Shown: positions 8,895 through 18,234, counted from the first letter of the stretch. The stretch: 64,000 bases of DNA from Sphingobacterium multivorum (GCF_900457465.1 NZ_UAUU01000011.1:124001-188000); one strand, 5' to 3'. Program-made: numbers and translations. The notes: generated by a model from the sequence alone, not told the origin.

Positions 8895-8930
8895 CCCGCT
8901 ATCTCAAGCATAGCGAATAAAAGTAATTAT

Positions 8931-9556
8931 ATGAAGAGAATATTATTAACCACATTTGCCATTGTGGGAATGACAACCGGGCTTCAGGCTCAAATGTCTT
9001 TCGGCCTTCGTACGGCAGCCAATTTTGCAAAGGAAGTGAGATATTCAAGCTATGGAAGCTCGGCCTATCCTGCCATTACAAGATTACATGTAGAAGCATA
9101 TGTAGAGCTTGCATTGCGTAATAATTTTGCTTTGCAACCTGGTGTGGCTCTTCAACAGACAGGATCCAAAATGAGTACAGGTTCGCAAAATGGTGAAATT
9201 TTGATGGATGGCTGGCGTAAGGTACAATATCTTGAAGTCCCTTTAAACTTAATGTATTACTTTCCTCAAAATAATTTTGGACAATTTTTTCTAGCTGGGG
9301 GACCATATACAAGTGTTGCAATCTCTGGGAAAGAGAAATTTTCTAGGACTGTAGAAGAAATTCAGTTTGGGACTAGAAAAATAGCAATGAGATGAAGAAA
9401 TATGATGCTGGATTAAATTTTTTAGCGGGATTTAAATTAACAAATGGCTTTTCGGTGCATGGCGGATATGGGTTAGGTCTTTTAGATATCAAGCTAGATG
9501 ATAAGATTAGTACCTATAATCGTGTATTTTCAATCGGACTTGGTTATCAGCTATAA
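8931..9556 (+). CDS. PorT-like outer membrane beta-barrel protein (frameshifted near 9380)
   Basis: From ATG 8931 the product has a signal peptide ending in LQAQ and a small barrel homologous to the protein at 6992-7624. The frame stops at 9395 after RKIAMR, but the next frame continues with MKKYDAGLNFLAGFKLTNGF, then GGYGLGL and a final RVFSIGLGYQL to a stop at 9554-9556. The missing base fits one A lost from the run AGAAAAATAGC near 9378. With one A restored, the reading is TRKNSNEMKKYDAG. A start further upstream at 8892 would add a non-signal extension and overlap the promoter element, so 8931 is preferred. Confidence 0.82.
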
Positions 9557-9632
9557 TTTTAATTGGTCGAAAAATGTCTTTCACCTCATGTTTTGGATTT
9601 ATTAGTTTCATGAGGAATATTTGCGCAAACAA

Positions 9633-9682
9633 AACCTTCATGATTCCGCGGACAGCAACAGCAATGGAAGCCGACTGAAGGT
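9633..9682. repeat. 50-nt structured intergenic motif, copy 1
   Basis: A 50-base segment that recurs at 40851-40900 with 41 of 50 identical bases and no gaps. The ends pair (ACCTTCA with TGAAGGT), and an inner base pair at motif positions 14 and 41 changes from C-G here to T-A in the other copy. The centre (CAACAGCAATGGAA) is invariant. It lies between the barrel gene and the rpsJ terminator. Confidence 0.6.
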
Positions 9683-9722
9683 TTCTTTCTGGCTAATAAT
9701 ATCAGACACATTCACAAAAAAA

Positions 9723-9752
9723 GGGCTTTTCTTGCGAAAGGCCCCTTCTTTT
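9723..9752. terminator. bidirectional terminator after rpsJ
   Basis: Arms GGGCTTTTC (9723-9731) and GAAAGGCCC (9736-9744) pair around TTGC. A-rich sequence precedes and T-rich sequence follows, so the hairpin is a terminator in both directions; it ends the rpsJ transcript. Confidence 0.75.
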
Positions 9753-9771
9753 TTTCAGTGATTGAAATCTA

Positions 9772-10077
9772 TCACACTTTGATTTCTACTTCAACACCTG
9801 AAGGTAATTCAAGTTTCATCAATGCGTCAACAGTTTTAGCGTTTGAAGAATAGATATCCAACAATCTTTTGTAAGCACATAATTGGAATTGCTCACGTGC
9901 TTTTTTGTTAACGTGTGGTGAACGTAATACCGTGTAGATTTTTTTCTCAGTAGGCAATGGAATAGGACCACTAACAACTGCACCTGTAGGTTTTACTGTT
10001 TTTACGATTTTTTCAGCTGATTTGTCAACCAAATTGTAATCGTAAGATTTCAATTTAATTCTGATTCTTTGGCTCAT
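9772..10077 (-). CDS. rpsJ: 30S ribosomal protein S10
   Basis: The 101-residue product is S10, with the conserved stretches RIRIKLKSYDYNLVD, GPIPLPT, RSPHVNKKAREQF and LPSGVEVEIKV. S10 is a small-subunit protein that also serves as the NusE transcription factor. It is the last gene of the rpsL-rpsG-fusA-rpsJ run. A terminator follows it, so unlike the usual arrangement it is not continuous with rplC and the rest of the S10 operon. A hairpin at 10101-10134 lies between fusA and rpsJ. Confidence 0.97.
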   Translation of the reverse strand: MSQRIRIKLKSYDYNLVDKSAEKIVKTVKPTGAVVSGPIPLPTEKKIYTVLRSPHVNKKAREQFQLCAYKRLLDIYSSNAKTVDALMKLELPSGVEVEIKV

Positions 10078-10100
10078 AGTATATGATATTATTTAAAAAT

Positions 10101-10134
10101 GACCGCTGATTAGAGCTATTAACAACCAGCGGTC
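10101..10134 (-). promoter_or_regulatory. intercistronic hairpin between fusA and rpsJ
   Basis: GACCGCTGATT (10101-10111) pairs with AACCAGCGGTC (10124-10134), with one mismatch. On the minus strand it is followed by ATTTTTAAAT, so it resembles an attenuator or partial terminator; it could instead be a processing or stability element. Confidence 0.55.
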
Positions 10135-10155
10135 GGTTTATTTTTGAGTTCTATA

Positions 10156-12279
10156 TTATTCTACAGAACCTTTGATTTTACCTTTTGATTTTGCAATCAC
10201 CTCATCAGCAACGTTACGAGGAGCTTCTTCGAAGTGATCAAATTCCATCGTAGATGTTGCACGACCTGAAGTGATTGTACGTAATTGCGTTACGTAACCG
10301 AACATCTCAGAAAGTGGAACCAATGCTTTGATTACCTGTACACCGTTACGTGAATCCAAACCTTGCATTTGACCACGACGACGGTTTAAGTCACCCATTA
10401 CATCACCCATGTTTTCTTCTGGTGTTAAAACCTCTATTTTCATAATTGGTTCCATTAACACTGGAGAACATTTAGGCAAGCCTTCACGGTATGCTTGACG
10501 AGCAGCTAATTCGAAAGACAATGAATCTGAATCGACAGCGTGGAATGAACCATCAATCAAACGAACTTTCATTCCTGATAATGGGAATCCTGCTAATACA
10601 CCATTTTTCATTGAAGTTTCAAATCCTTTTTGAACTGAAGGGATAAATTCTTTAGGGATTTTACCACCAACGATTTCATTAACGAATTGAAGCGGTGATT
10701 TTGTTAAATCGAAATCTTCGTCCGCTGGAGAAATAACAACTTTGATATCCGCGAATTTACCACGACCACCGGATTGTTTTTTGAATACCTCACGGTGCTC
10801 AGTAGTACCGTTGATAGACTCTTTGTATGATACTTGAGGAGCACCTTGGTTAACCTCTACTTTAAATTCACGTTTCAAACGGTCGATCAAGATCTCTAAG
10901 TGAAGCTCACCCATACCAGAGATAACTGTTTGACCAGTTTCTTCGTCAGTTTTTACAACGAATGTAGGATCCTCTTCAGCCAATTTACCAAGACCAATAC
11001 CTAATCTATCAACGTCAGCTTGAGTTTTAGGCTCGATCGCCAAACCAATTACTGGTTCAGGGAAAGTCATAGATTCAAGAACGATAGGTGCTTTTTCGTC
11101 ACAAAGAGTGTCTCCAGTTTTGATGTCTTTGAAACCTACAACAGCACCGATATCACCAGCCTCGATGAAAGGGATCGGGTTTTGTTTGTTTGCGTGCATT
11201 TGGAAGATACGAGAGATACGCTCTTTGTTTCCTGAACGTGTGTTCAATACATAAGAACCTGCATCTAACTTACCAGAGTAAGCACGGATAAAACATAAAC
11301 GACCTACGAATGGGTCAGTCGCAATTTTGAAACCTAAAGCTGCGAAAGGTTCGTTTACAGATGGTTTACGGAAAATCTCTTCACCTGTATCCGGGTTAGT
11401 ACCTTTTACAGCTTCTACATCAAGCGGTGAAGGCAATAATTCCATGACCAAATCCAACATAGTTTGAACACCTTTGTTTTTGAAAGATGAACCACAAACC
11501 ATAGGAACGATAGAGTTATCCAATACAGCTGCGCGTAATGCATTTAAGATCTCGCGCTCAGTCAATGAATCTGGATCTTCGAAGAATTTCTCCATCAAAG
11601 TCTCATCATAACCAGCTACTGCTTCCAATAATTTCTCACGGTATTCAGCAACTTCGTCCAACATATCATCAGGAATAGGAACTTCAGTGAAAGTCATTCC
11701 TTTGTCGTGTTCGTTCCAAACGATACCACGGTTGTTGATCAAGTCAACTACACCTTTAAAACTATCTTCAGCACCGATAGGCAATTGCAAAGCAACTGCA
11801 TCAGAACCTAACATATCTTTAACTTGTTTTACAACTTTCAAGAAGTCAGCTCCTGAACGGTCCATTTTGTTAACGAAACCGATACGAGGTACTTTATACC
11901 CATCAGCTAAACGCCAGTTTGTTTCAGATTGAGGCTCAACACCATCAACAGCTGAAAACAAGAATACTAATCCGTCTAGTACACGTAATGAACGGTTTAC
12001 CTCAACCGTGAAATCCACGTGTCCAGGAGTATCGATTACGTTTACTTGGTATTTGTTGTTACGGTAGTTCCAGAATACTGTTGTAGCAGCAGAAGTAATC
12101 GTGATACCACGCTCAGCTTCTTGCTCCATCCAGTCCATTGTAGAAGCACCTTCGTGAACTTCACCAATTTTGTGGTTTACACCTGAGTAGTAAAGGATAC
12201 GCTCAGTTGTTGTAGTTTTACCAGCATCAATGTGGGCAGCGATACCGATATTTCTAGTGAATTTTAAATCTCTTGCCAT
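10156..12279 (-). CDS. fusA: translation elongation factor G
   Basis: The 707-residue product has the full EF-G length. The GTPase domain carries the P-loop AHIDAGKT (15-22), switch II DTPGH (83-87) and NKMD (137-140), followed by domains II-V, including GMGELHLEIL and the C-terminal FGYVTQLRTITSGRA. EF-G drives ribosomal translocation and, with the recycling factor, ribosome release. It sits in the str-type cluster behind rpsG. The frame is unbroken, unlike its two upstream neighbours. Confidence 0.98.
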   Translation of the reverse strand: MARDLKFTRNIGIAAHIDAGKTTTTERILYYSGVNHKIGEVHEGASTMDWMEQEAERGITITSAATTVFWNYRNNKYQVNVIDTPGHVDFTVEVNRSLRVLDGLVFLFSAVDGVEPQSETNWRLADGYKVPRIGFVNKMDRSGADFLKVVKQVKDMLGSDAVALQLPIGAEDSFKGVVDLINNRGIVWNEHDKGMTFTEVPIPDDMLDEVAEYREKLLEAVAGYDETLMEKFFEDPDSLTEREILNALRAAVLDNSIVPMVCGSSFKNKGVQTMLDLVMELLPSPLDVEAVKGTNPDTGEEIFRKPSVNEPFAALGFKIATDPFVGRLCFIRAYSGKLDAGSYVLNTRSGNKERISRIFQMHANKQNPIPFIEAGDIGAVVGFKDIKTGDTLCDEKAPIVLESMTFPEPVIGLAIEPKTQADVDRLGIGLGKLAEEDPTFVVKTDEETGQTVISGMGELHLEILIDRLKREFKVEVNQGAPQVSYKESINGTTEHREVFKKQSGGRGKFADIKVVISPADEDFDLTKSPLQFVNEIVGGKIPKEFIPSVQKGFETSMKNGVLAGFPLSGMKVRLIDGSFHAVDSDSLSFELAARQAYREGLPKCSPVLMEPIMKIEVLTPEENMGDVMGDLNRRRGQMQGLDSRNGVQVIKALVPLSEMFGYVTQLRTITSGRATSTMEFDHFEEAPRNVADEVIAKSKGKIKGSVE

Positions 12280-12338
12280 AATATTTTTAAGCAGCGGACC
12301 TTAATGGTCTTATGTGTTTAAATGTAATGTTAAATAAG

Positions 12339-12383
12339 TACACCGACCTTGATAAAAGATTGTTTTTATCGGAGGTCGGTGTA
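12339..12383 (-). promoter_or_regulatory. long intercistronic hairpin between rpsG and fusA
   Basis: TACACCGACCT (12339-12349) pairs with AGGTCGGTGTA (12373-12383), and inside this GATAAAA (12351-12357) pairs with TTTTATC (12364-12370), with a small internal loop. There is no T run on the minus strand after it, so it is unlikely to be a simple terminator. A translational-control or RNase-processing element is more plausible. Confidence 0.6.
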
Positions 12384-12410
12384 ATCATATTTTTTTGAAT
12401 GTCTTCAAAA

Positions 12411-12878
12411 TTAGAATCTGAAGTGTGAGAACGCTTTGTTAGCTTCCGCCATTTTGTGCGTATCTTCTTTCTTCTTAACAGCAGCACCTTCACCTTTAGA
12501 AGCTGAAATGATTTCTCCTGCTAATTTTCGAACATTGTTTTTTCACCACGTTTACGAGCGTATGAAATTAACCATTTCATACCCAAAGCGATTTTACGAT
12601 CTGGACGAACTTCCATAGGAACTTGGAAGTTAGCACCACCAACACGGCGTGATTTAACTTCAACAGCAGGCATAACGTTGTTCAAAGCTTTTTTCCAAGC
12701 TTCTAAACCGCTTTCTTGTGTTTTTTGTTCTACTAATTCTACTGCATCGTAAAAAATAGAATAAGCGATAGATTTTTTACCATCCACCATCATATTGGTT
12801 TACGAAACGTGTTACCTGAACGTCATTAAACTTTGGATCAGGTAAAATGATTCTCTTTTTCGGTTTTGACTTTCTCAT
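12411..12878 (-). CDS. rpsG: 30S ribosomal protein S7 (two frameshifts)
   Basis: Read with two single-base corrections, this is S7 of 155 residues. The start is MRKSKPKKRIILPDPKF, then VTRFVNNMMVDGKKS, the middle RRVGGANFQVPMEVRP, and the end AFSHFRF. The breaks are an extra C in AACCAATATG near 12794 and a lost A in GAAAATTAGC near 12530. Their effects cancel, so the length is a multiple of three. S7 nucleates assembly of the 30S head and is essential, so the breaks are most likely sequence errors. It lies 19 bases downstream of rpsL. Confidence 0.93.
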
Positions 12879-12897
12879 TTTTCTTTCCTCCGTTTAA

Positions 12898-13312
12898 TTA
12901 TTTCTTTTTACCTTTTGCTGGAGCTGCAGCTGCTTGTCCTGGTTTAGGACGCTTAGTTCCGTATTTAGAACGACGTTGGTTACGACCTGCTACACCTGAA
13001 GTATCTAATGCACCACGGATGATGTGGTAACGTACACCTGGTAAATCCTTAACACGACCACCACGAATCAATACGATCGAGTGCTCTTGTAAGTTGTGAC
13101 CTTCTCCAGGGATGTAAGCGTTGACCTCTTTTCCGTTTGTTAAACGTACACGAGCTACTTTACGCATTGCTGAGTTTGGTTTTTTTAGGGGTAGTAGTAT
13201 ATACACGTGTACATACACCTCTTCGCTGTGGACATGAGTCCAACGCTGGTGACTTACTCTTATCAACCAGAGCTACTCTACCTTTTCTAACTAATTGTTG
13301 AATAGTAGGCAT
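12898..13312 (-). CDS. rpsL: 30S ribosomal protein S12 (one frameshift)
   Basis: The product is S12, about 137 residues, starting MPTIQQLVRKGR at 13312. It contains the decoding-centre parts TTTPKKPNSAMRK and GHNLQEHS, VRYHIIRGALD, and an alanine-lysine tail (PGQAAAAPAKGKKK). The frame breaks at about 13188-13194, where a run of seven A's (minus strand) has one base too many before CCAAACTC. The segment from 13266 down to the break in the wrong frame is meaningless. Lys in PKKPNS is the site of streptomycin-resistance changes in this family. A -7 element lies 48 bases upstream. Confidence 0.93.
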
Positions 13313-13360
13313 TTACCTGTTTTTGTTTATAAATTTTGTACCTTAAATATTTTAAGTTCG

Positions 13361-13368
13361 CAAAGATA
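13361..13368 (-). promoter_or_regulatory. -7 element TATCTTTG of the rpsL operon
   Basis: Exact TAnnTTTG match on the minus strand about 50 bases upstream of rpsL, the only such site before the operon. Confidence 0.65.
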
Positions 13369-13896
13369 CTGATTCTCTTTTGAATATGAAATAGTTAGTG
13401 TATAAAATTTAGATTATTTTTTGAATTGGCGCTGCTCTTTTCTGGAATATACCCATGCCCTTCTTTATTACCTCTTCATGCTTCTTTATTATCTCACTAT
13501 CCTAATGACCTGGTCGCCCTCTCCGGGATGTTTAGCCTGTAGTCCAACATCTTCATCATTTGTACGCTTCCACTATCAAACTAATTTGTCAGCCACTTAT
13601 GCTGTCATATGTTGCCAAAATCGAAGAGATAACTCCTTATGCTTGGTTGTACAAAAATATAGACGATTTTAGGGGGGGCGAATAGCCACTCAATGGGGTG
13701 AATAGGTTTTTTCTTATATCTGCCGTAAGCTGTTCTTTCTCTGTGGAATATTCTTTAAAAACAGCCTTTTTTCAAAATTTCTCTTCTACTGGTTTCTGAG
13801 TATATTGCCTGCTTTGCCTGTTTTTGCGTTCTGTTGGCAAAGCGTTTGATAAAAACGTATAAATATTTAGTAGAAACAAATTAATGTATTCAAGTT
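13369..13896. other. intergenic region without a convincing gene
   Basis: An open frame of 83 codons (13421-13672, plus) has a cysteine- and leucine-rich composition unlike neighbouring proteins and no start context, so it is not called. A G7 run at 13672-13678 is unusual for this genome. No tRNA or known RNA fold was recognised. Confidence 0.5.
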
Positions 13897-14336
13897 ATGA
13901 AAATCAAAATGAAATTAATGTATGCAGTGGTATTGGCCTTGGTCACTTTCGCTTTTGTTGGATGTTCAAAGGACAAAGATGAACCTATCCAAACAGGTGG
14001 TAGCATCGATGCAGCTGTAGGTACGTATAAAGGTAAATTGGATCTATCAAACACAACTGGTCCTATGTTTGATAAAATCGTGACGGTTACAAAAGTATCT
14101 GACAACACACTCAAAGTTGAGATCGGGGACAAAAGCATTAAAAATACCAACGAAAGAATTTAAGTTATTATAATAGAATGTATCGATTCAAACAGCAGGT
14201 GTTTCTCCCGAAGGAACATTCTTGTTTGATGTAAAAATAAGACCCTTCTTTGCCAGGGAGAGAAAACAAGTGCAACAGAAGTCTTTTATACTTTCGAAGG
14301 AAACGAAACAATAACTTTTTGTTTCTTATTCCAATG
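13897..14336 (+). pseudogene. broken small lipoprotein gene
   Basis: The first 88 codons encode a lipoprotein with a signal peptide and lipobox-like end (ALVTFAFVGC, Cys about residue 26), then SKDKDEP and a beta-rich region beginning VGTYKGKLDL. From about 14130 homologous-looking sequence moves to the next frame (KALKIPTKEFKLL), meets two adjacent in-frame stops, and resumes with NVSIQTAGVSPEGTFLFDVKI. After about 14262 it moves again and ends TSATEVFYTFEGNETITF. This is at least two frameshifts plus two stops, so it may be real decay rather than only sequence error. The assumed original is a lipocalin-like lipoprotein of about 145 residues. Confidence 0.65.
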
Positions 14337-14372
14337 AAAAAGCGGTATTGACTAAATTCAATACCGCTTTTT
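14337..14372. terminator. bidirectional hairpin terminator
   Basis: AGCGGTATTGA (14341-14351) pairs with TCAATACCGCT (14358-14368), preceded by AAAA and followed by TTTT. It serves the lipoprotein gene and possibly rnr from the other side. Confidence 0.85.
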
Positions 14373-14435
14373 CATGTCTTAAATCCGATTGGGTACGTTT
14401 AATAAGCTCGTTGGACCAGTTATGGTGGTTTTATA

Positions 14436-16567
14436 TTAAGACAATAACGTAAAATCAATCTGCCGTTTATCCAGATCTACTTTCTTTACCCGGATTTGCA
14501 CCTCATCACCCAACTGAATTTCTTTTTCTTCCGTTGACCAATAATGGCATAGTTCTTTTCATCAAGTACGTAAAAGTCATCGGTGATATCCCGCAGCCTG
14601 ACCATACCCTCACATTTATTCTCTTCAATCTCCACATACATACCCCATTCTGTAACACCTGAGACAATACCTGTATATTCAGTGCCAATCTGATCCTGCA
14701 AGTATTCGGCCTGTTTGTATTTGATCGATGCACGTTCGGCTTCAGCTGCTTTTTTTCTCCATTTGGGAGAATGCTCGGCCATCTTCTCATAATGTTCCGC
14801 ATTGATTTTGGTACCTCCCTCCAGATAGAATTGCAAAAGACGGTGTACCATCACATCGGGATAACGACGGATAGGGGAGGTGAAATGGGTATAATAATCG
14901 AATGCCAATCCATAGTGGCTTGTCTTCTTTGTCGTATAGATCGCCTTGGCCATCGAACGTACAGCAAGCGAAGTCAGCATATTTTGCTCTTTGCTGCCTT
15001 CTATTTTGGTCATCAAAGCATTTAAAGATTTTGCTGTTTCCTTATCGGTTTTGATGGTTAATTTATGGCCAAAACGCGCTGCAAATTGAGAGAACGTCGT
15101 CAGCGTCTCCGGATTAGGTACATCGTGAAACCGGTATACAAACGTTAGCTTGTTTTTTCCGCGCCCTTGTTTACCGATAAACTCGGCAACTTTACGATTC
15201 GCCAATAGCATAAAATCTTCAATCAGCTTGTGTGCATCCTTACGGACCTTGGTATATACCCCGGTAGGTTTGCCATTTTCATCCAAGGTGAATTTTACTT
15301 CTTCACTTTCAAAGGCTATTGCACCATTTTTAAACTTACGTTCCCGAAGAATATAGGCCAGTTCATTTAATTTCAGAATCTCTTCACTGAAATCGCCCGA
15401 TTTCGTTTCAATCACCTCCTGTGCTTCTTCATAACTGAAACGGCGGTCCGAATGAATGATGGTGCGGCCGAACCATTGATGGTGTACATTGGCTTTTTCG
15501 TCTAATTCGAAAACAGCCGAAAAGCATAACTTATCTTCATGTGGGCGTAAGGAACAAACGCCATTAGAAAGACGCTCCGGAAGCATCGGGATAACACGGT
15601 CCACCAAATAGACCGATGTACCACGGTTAAATGCTTCTTTGTCCAATTCTGTATCGGGTATCACAAAATGCGAAACATCCGCAATGTGAACACCGATTTC
15701 ATAGTTGCCATTCTCTAATTTTTGAAAAGAGATGGCATCATCGAAATCTTTTGCATCCGCGGGATCAATGGTAAAGGTTGTAATGTTTCTAAAATCACGC
15801 CGCTTGGCAATTTCCTCCTTGCTTATTTCTTCTGGAATTTTATTCGCTTCATCCTCTACTTTTTTAGGGAACTCCAATGGGAAACCATAGTCGGCCAAAA
15901 TAGCGTTCATCTCGGTGTTATTTTCCCCTTTGGTGCCCAAGACATGTTTAACCGTTCCAACAGGATTCTTGCTCCCGCTTGGCCAGTCGATAATCGACAC
16001 GACCACTTTTTCTTTGTCCTTGGCTCCATTCAGATTGTCCAAAGGAATAAAAATGTCGTGTAGCATCTTGCGGTCATCCGCAATAAAAAAAGCAAAATTG
16101 TTGGAGATGCTGATTGTTCCCGTGAAATCAGTCTTGGCCCTTTGCAGAATTTCAACGACTTCACCCTCTTTTTTGCGGCCACCTTTTCTTTTTTCGAAGG
16201 TATGGACCTTGACAATATCGCCATGGAGTGCCTGTCTAAGTTTCCGTGGAGCGATATAAATATCATTTTCAAATTCGTCATCCGGAATTACATAGGCAGA
16301 ACCATCGGCGGTCATATCTACTTTCCCTGTGACATACACTTTGAGTTGCTTCAAATTAAATTTGCCTCGATCCACCTCAATAAAAAGCCCATTCCTTACA
16401 TTGTCATGTAAAATATCGGCGATAGCGACTTTCGAGTCGTTATCGTTGAGGTTCAATTTTGACGAAACTTGTTTATAGTTGAGGGGCTTATTACCCGATT
16501 TTTCGAAAATATCGATAATCAGTTGTGTTAACACCTCTTTATATGGATTTTCTTTTCTTGTTTTCAT
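14436..16567 (-). CDS. rnr: ribonuclease R (frameshifted near 14530)
   Basis: The product is a full-length RNase R of about 710 residues: an N-terminal helical region (to about 70), cold-shock-like RNA-binding domains, and the RNB catalytic domain with FTIDPADAKDFDDAIS near residue 270 and HFTSPIRRYPDVMVHRLLQ. The C-terminal S1 domain includes GIVSGVTEWGMYVEIEENKCEGMV. The frame ends early at 14486, while the family sequence continues in the next frame as KEIQLGDEVQIRVKKVDLDKRQIDFTLLS to 14436. One A lost from AAGAAAAAGAAATTC (minus strand) near 14530 explains this. RNase R degrades structured RNA 3' to 5'. Confidence 0.93.
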
Positions 16568-16823
16568 TCACTTATTATTTATTATTATTCATTTACATTG
16601 GTCTTTTACAGCCCAATGGATCCTTTGACTGGCTACGATAATGGATTTCAAAAAAACAGCCTTTACCACAGATTACGAGCGCTGTACATCAAGATCGATG
16701 CCAATACAATATACGAAAAAAACTGCATTTGACAGGACAATAAGGAGCTAAACGGAGCACCTTCCGATAGCCAATGTAAAGACAGTTCAGCAGAAAAATA
16801 GTTTTGGATTGGTACAGCCTGAT
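16568..16823. other. spacer between fur-family gene and rnr
   Basis: A 58-codon frame on the minus strand can be read from a TTG overlapping the end of the Fur-family gene down to about 16660, and it ends in a hydrophobic stretch (MQFFSYIVLASILMYSARNLW). The start is poor and there is no family match, so it is noted but not called a gene. Confidence 0.35.
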
Positions 16824-17252
16824 TTACTTTTTGCAATGATTACACACTCCAAGTGCATTTACTGCGATCGCTTCAAGACTAAAACCTGCTGGGATCGACA
16901 CCTTTGGTAAGGTCATATCTTCCAGACAGTATACAGAATTGCATACCCGGCAAATAAAATGCACGTGTTGATCATGATGATCATGTTCTGAACAGTTTGT
17001 CGAACACATGGCATAAGTCGCTGTACCATGTAGATCAAAGATTTTATGGATAATCCCTTTCTCTTCAAAACTGGCCAATACCCGGTATAATGTGACACGG
17101 TCAATATCCTTGCCCAGTAATTTCTCTAGCTCTGGCTGCGAAATTGCCGAGTCTTTCCTCGAAATAATTTCAAGTACCTTCAACCGGGGTTGGGTAACTT
17201 TTAAACTATTTCGTTTGAGAATTTCTGGATATACAGTGTTGGAATCTTCCAT
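16824..17252 (-). CDS. Fur-family transcriptional regulator
   Basis: The 142-residue product has the Fur layout. The N-terminal winged helix (about residues 10-85) contains VTQPRLKVLEII and RVTLYRVLASFEEKGIIHK. The C-terminal metal-binding and dimer domain has a His-rich loop (SEHDHHDQHVHF), CRVCNSVYC and the final CNHCKK. Two CxxC motifs indicate a structural zinc. The sequence resembles zinc- or peroxide-type Fur relatives of Bacteroidota more than classic Fur, so the co-repressor metal is not assigned. It is probably a dimeric repressor. It lies alone, upstream of rnr on the same strand. Confidence 0.85.
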   Translation of the reverse strand: MEDSNTVYPEILKRNSLKVTQPRLKVLEIISRKDSAISQPELEKLLGKDIDRVTLYRVLASFEEKGIIHKIFDLHGTATYAMCSTNCSEHDHHDQHVHFICRVCNSVYCLEDMTLPKVSIPAGFSLEAIAVNALGVCNHCKK

Positions 17253-17448
17253 GGATTTCTTCGTTAAGCCTTAGATCAAATACAAACTAAGAGAAATTTA
17301 AACTTATTTGCAAGTTTAAAAACTATCCGACGGATTTATTCATCGTATTTTTTCCCTTTAAATAGATCTGTAAGAAACAGAAACTGAATGTTTCATTTCT
17401 CAGAGATCATTTTTACAGTACAAAAATACGGAATCTCTTAAAAATAAG

Positions 17449-17493
17449 AAAACCGATAAGTTTAAGATTAGTGTCATCTTACCTATCGGTTTT
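17449..17493. terminator. hairpin terminator after the transaldolase gene
   Basis: AAAACCGATA (17449-17458) pairs with TATCGGTTTT (17484-17493) around a 25-base loop. It follows the minus-strand transaldolase stop and can form in both directions. Confidence 0.6.
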
Positions 17494-17518
17494 CGTTATT
17501 ATATGAAATATAGGAATC

Positions 17519-18178
17519 TTATTTGCCTGCAGCTTTCGCGTGATCAGCTAAGAATGTCGCTAGACCGCTATCTGTCAATGGGTGTTTTAATAAAGCTACA
17601 ATCGCTGATAATGGACCTGTCATGACATCAGCACCGATTTTAGCACAGCCTAAAATGTGTGCGCTGTGACGTACAGAAGCTGCTAAAATTTGTGTAGGGT
17701 AGTTGTAGTTATCATAGATTAAACGAATATCTTCGATCAACGCTAATCCATCTGTAGAGATATCATCCAAACGACCGATAAAAGGAGATACATAAGTTGC
17801 CCCAGCTTTAGCAGCCAATAGTGCTTGACCAGCTGTAAATACCAATGTACAATTTGTTTTAATACCTTTTTTGCTGAAATATTTAATTGCTTTTACGCCA
17901 TCTTTGATCATAGGGACTTTTACAACAATCTTGCTGTCAAGAGCTGCTAAAGCTTCTCCTTCTTTGATCATTTCTTCATAAGTTGTAGAAATAACTTCAG
18001 CACTGACATCGCCATCAACGATTGCACAGATCGCTTTATAATGGTTGATTACGTTTTCATCACCGCTAATACCCTCTTTAGCCATTAAACTTGGATTGGT
18101 TGTTACCCCGTCTAATACGCCTAAGTCTTGGGCTTCTTTGATTTGCTCTAGGTTCGCTGTGTCAATAAAAAATTTCAT
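17519..18178 (-). CDS. tal: transaldolase (TalC/FSA-type)
   Basis: The 219-residue product belongs to the short transaldolase/fructose-6-phosphate aldolase subfamily. It has the N-terminal MKFFIDTANLEQIKEA, the TTNPSLMAKEG loop, the Schiff-base lysine in IVVKVPM (about Lys87) and the VSPFIGRLDD motif. It forms a TIM barrel, usually as a decamer. Such proteins transfer dihydroxyacetone units in the non-oxidative pentose phosphate pathway or cleave fructose-6-phosphate; sequence alone does not separate the two. It has its own -7 element and terminator and is a single-gene unit. Confidence 0.93.
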   Translation of the reverse strand: MKFFIDTANLEQIKEAQDLGVLDGVTTNPSLMAKEGISGDENVINHYKAICAIVDGDVSAEVISTTYEEMIKEGEALAALDSKIVVKVPMIKDGVKAIKYFSKKGIKTNCTLVFTAGQALLAAKAGATYVSPFIGRLDDISTDGLALIEDIRLIYDNYNYPTQILAASVRHSAHILGCAKIGADVMTGPLSAIVALLKHPLTDSGLATFLADHAKAAGK

Positions 18179-18234
18179 TGTATATGTTATTGAATGATAA
18201 TTGTTTGATTATTCTAATGTTCAAAATAATGACG

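Noticed and set aside
12411..13312. rpsG and rpsL as true pseudogenes with extra copies elsewhere
   Set aside because: The breaks are single-base changes in short runs and the remaining sequence is fully conserved, with an intact promoter; sequence error is far more likely than decay of essential genes.
13421..13672. 83-codon protein-coding frame
   Set aside because: Composition is unlike the neighbouring proteins, no conserved motif or start context is present, and the region is AT/T-rich noncoding in look.
14436..14530. Programmed frameshift in rnr
   Set aside because: The slip site is an A run like those in the neighbouring erroneous genes and no stimulatory structure was seen; programmed shifting is not known for rnr.
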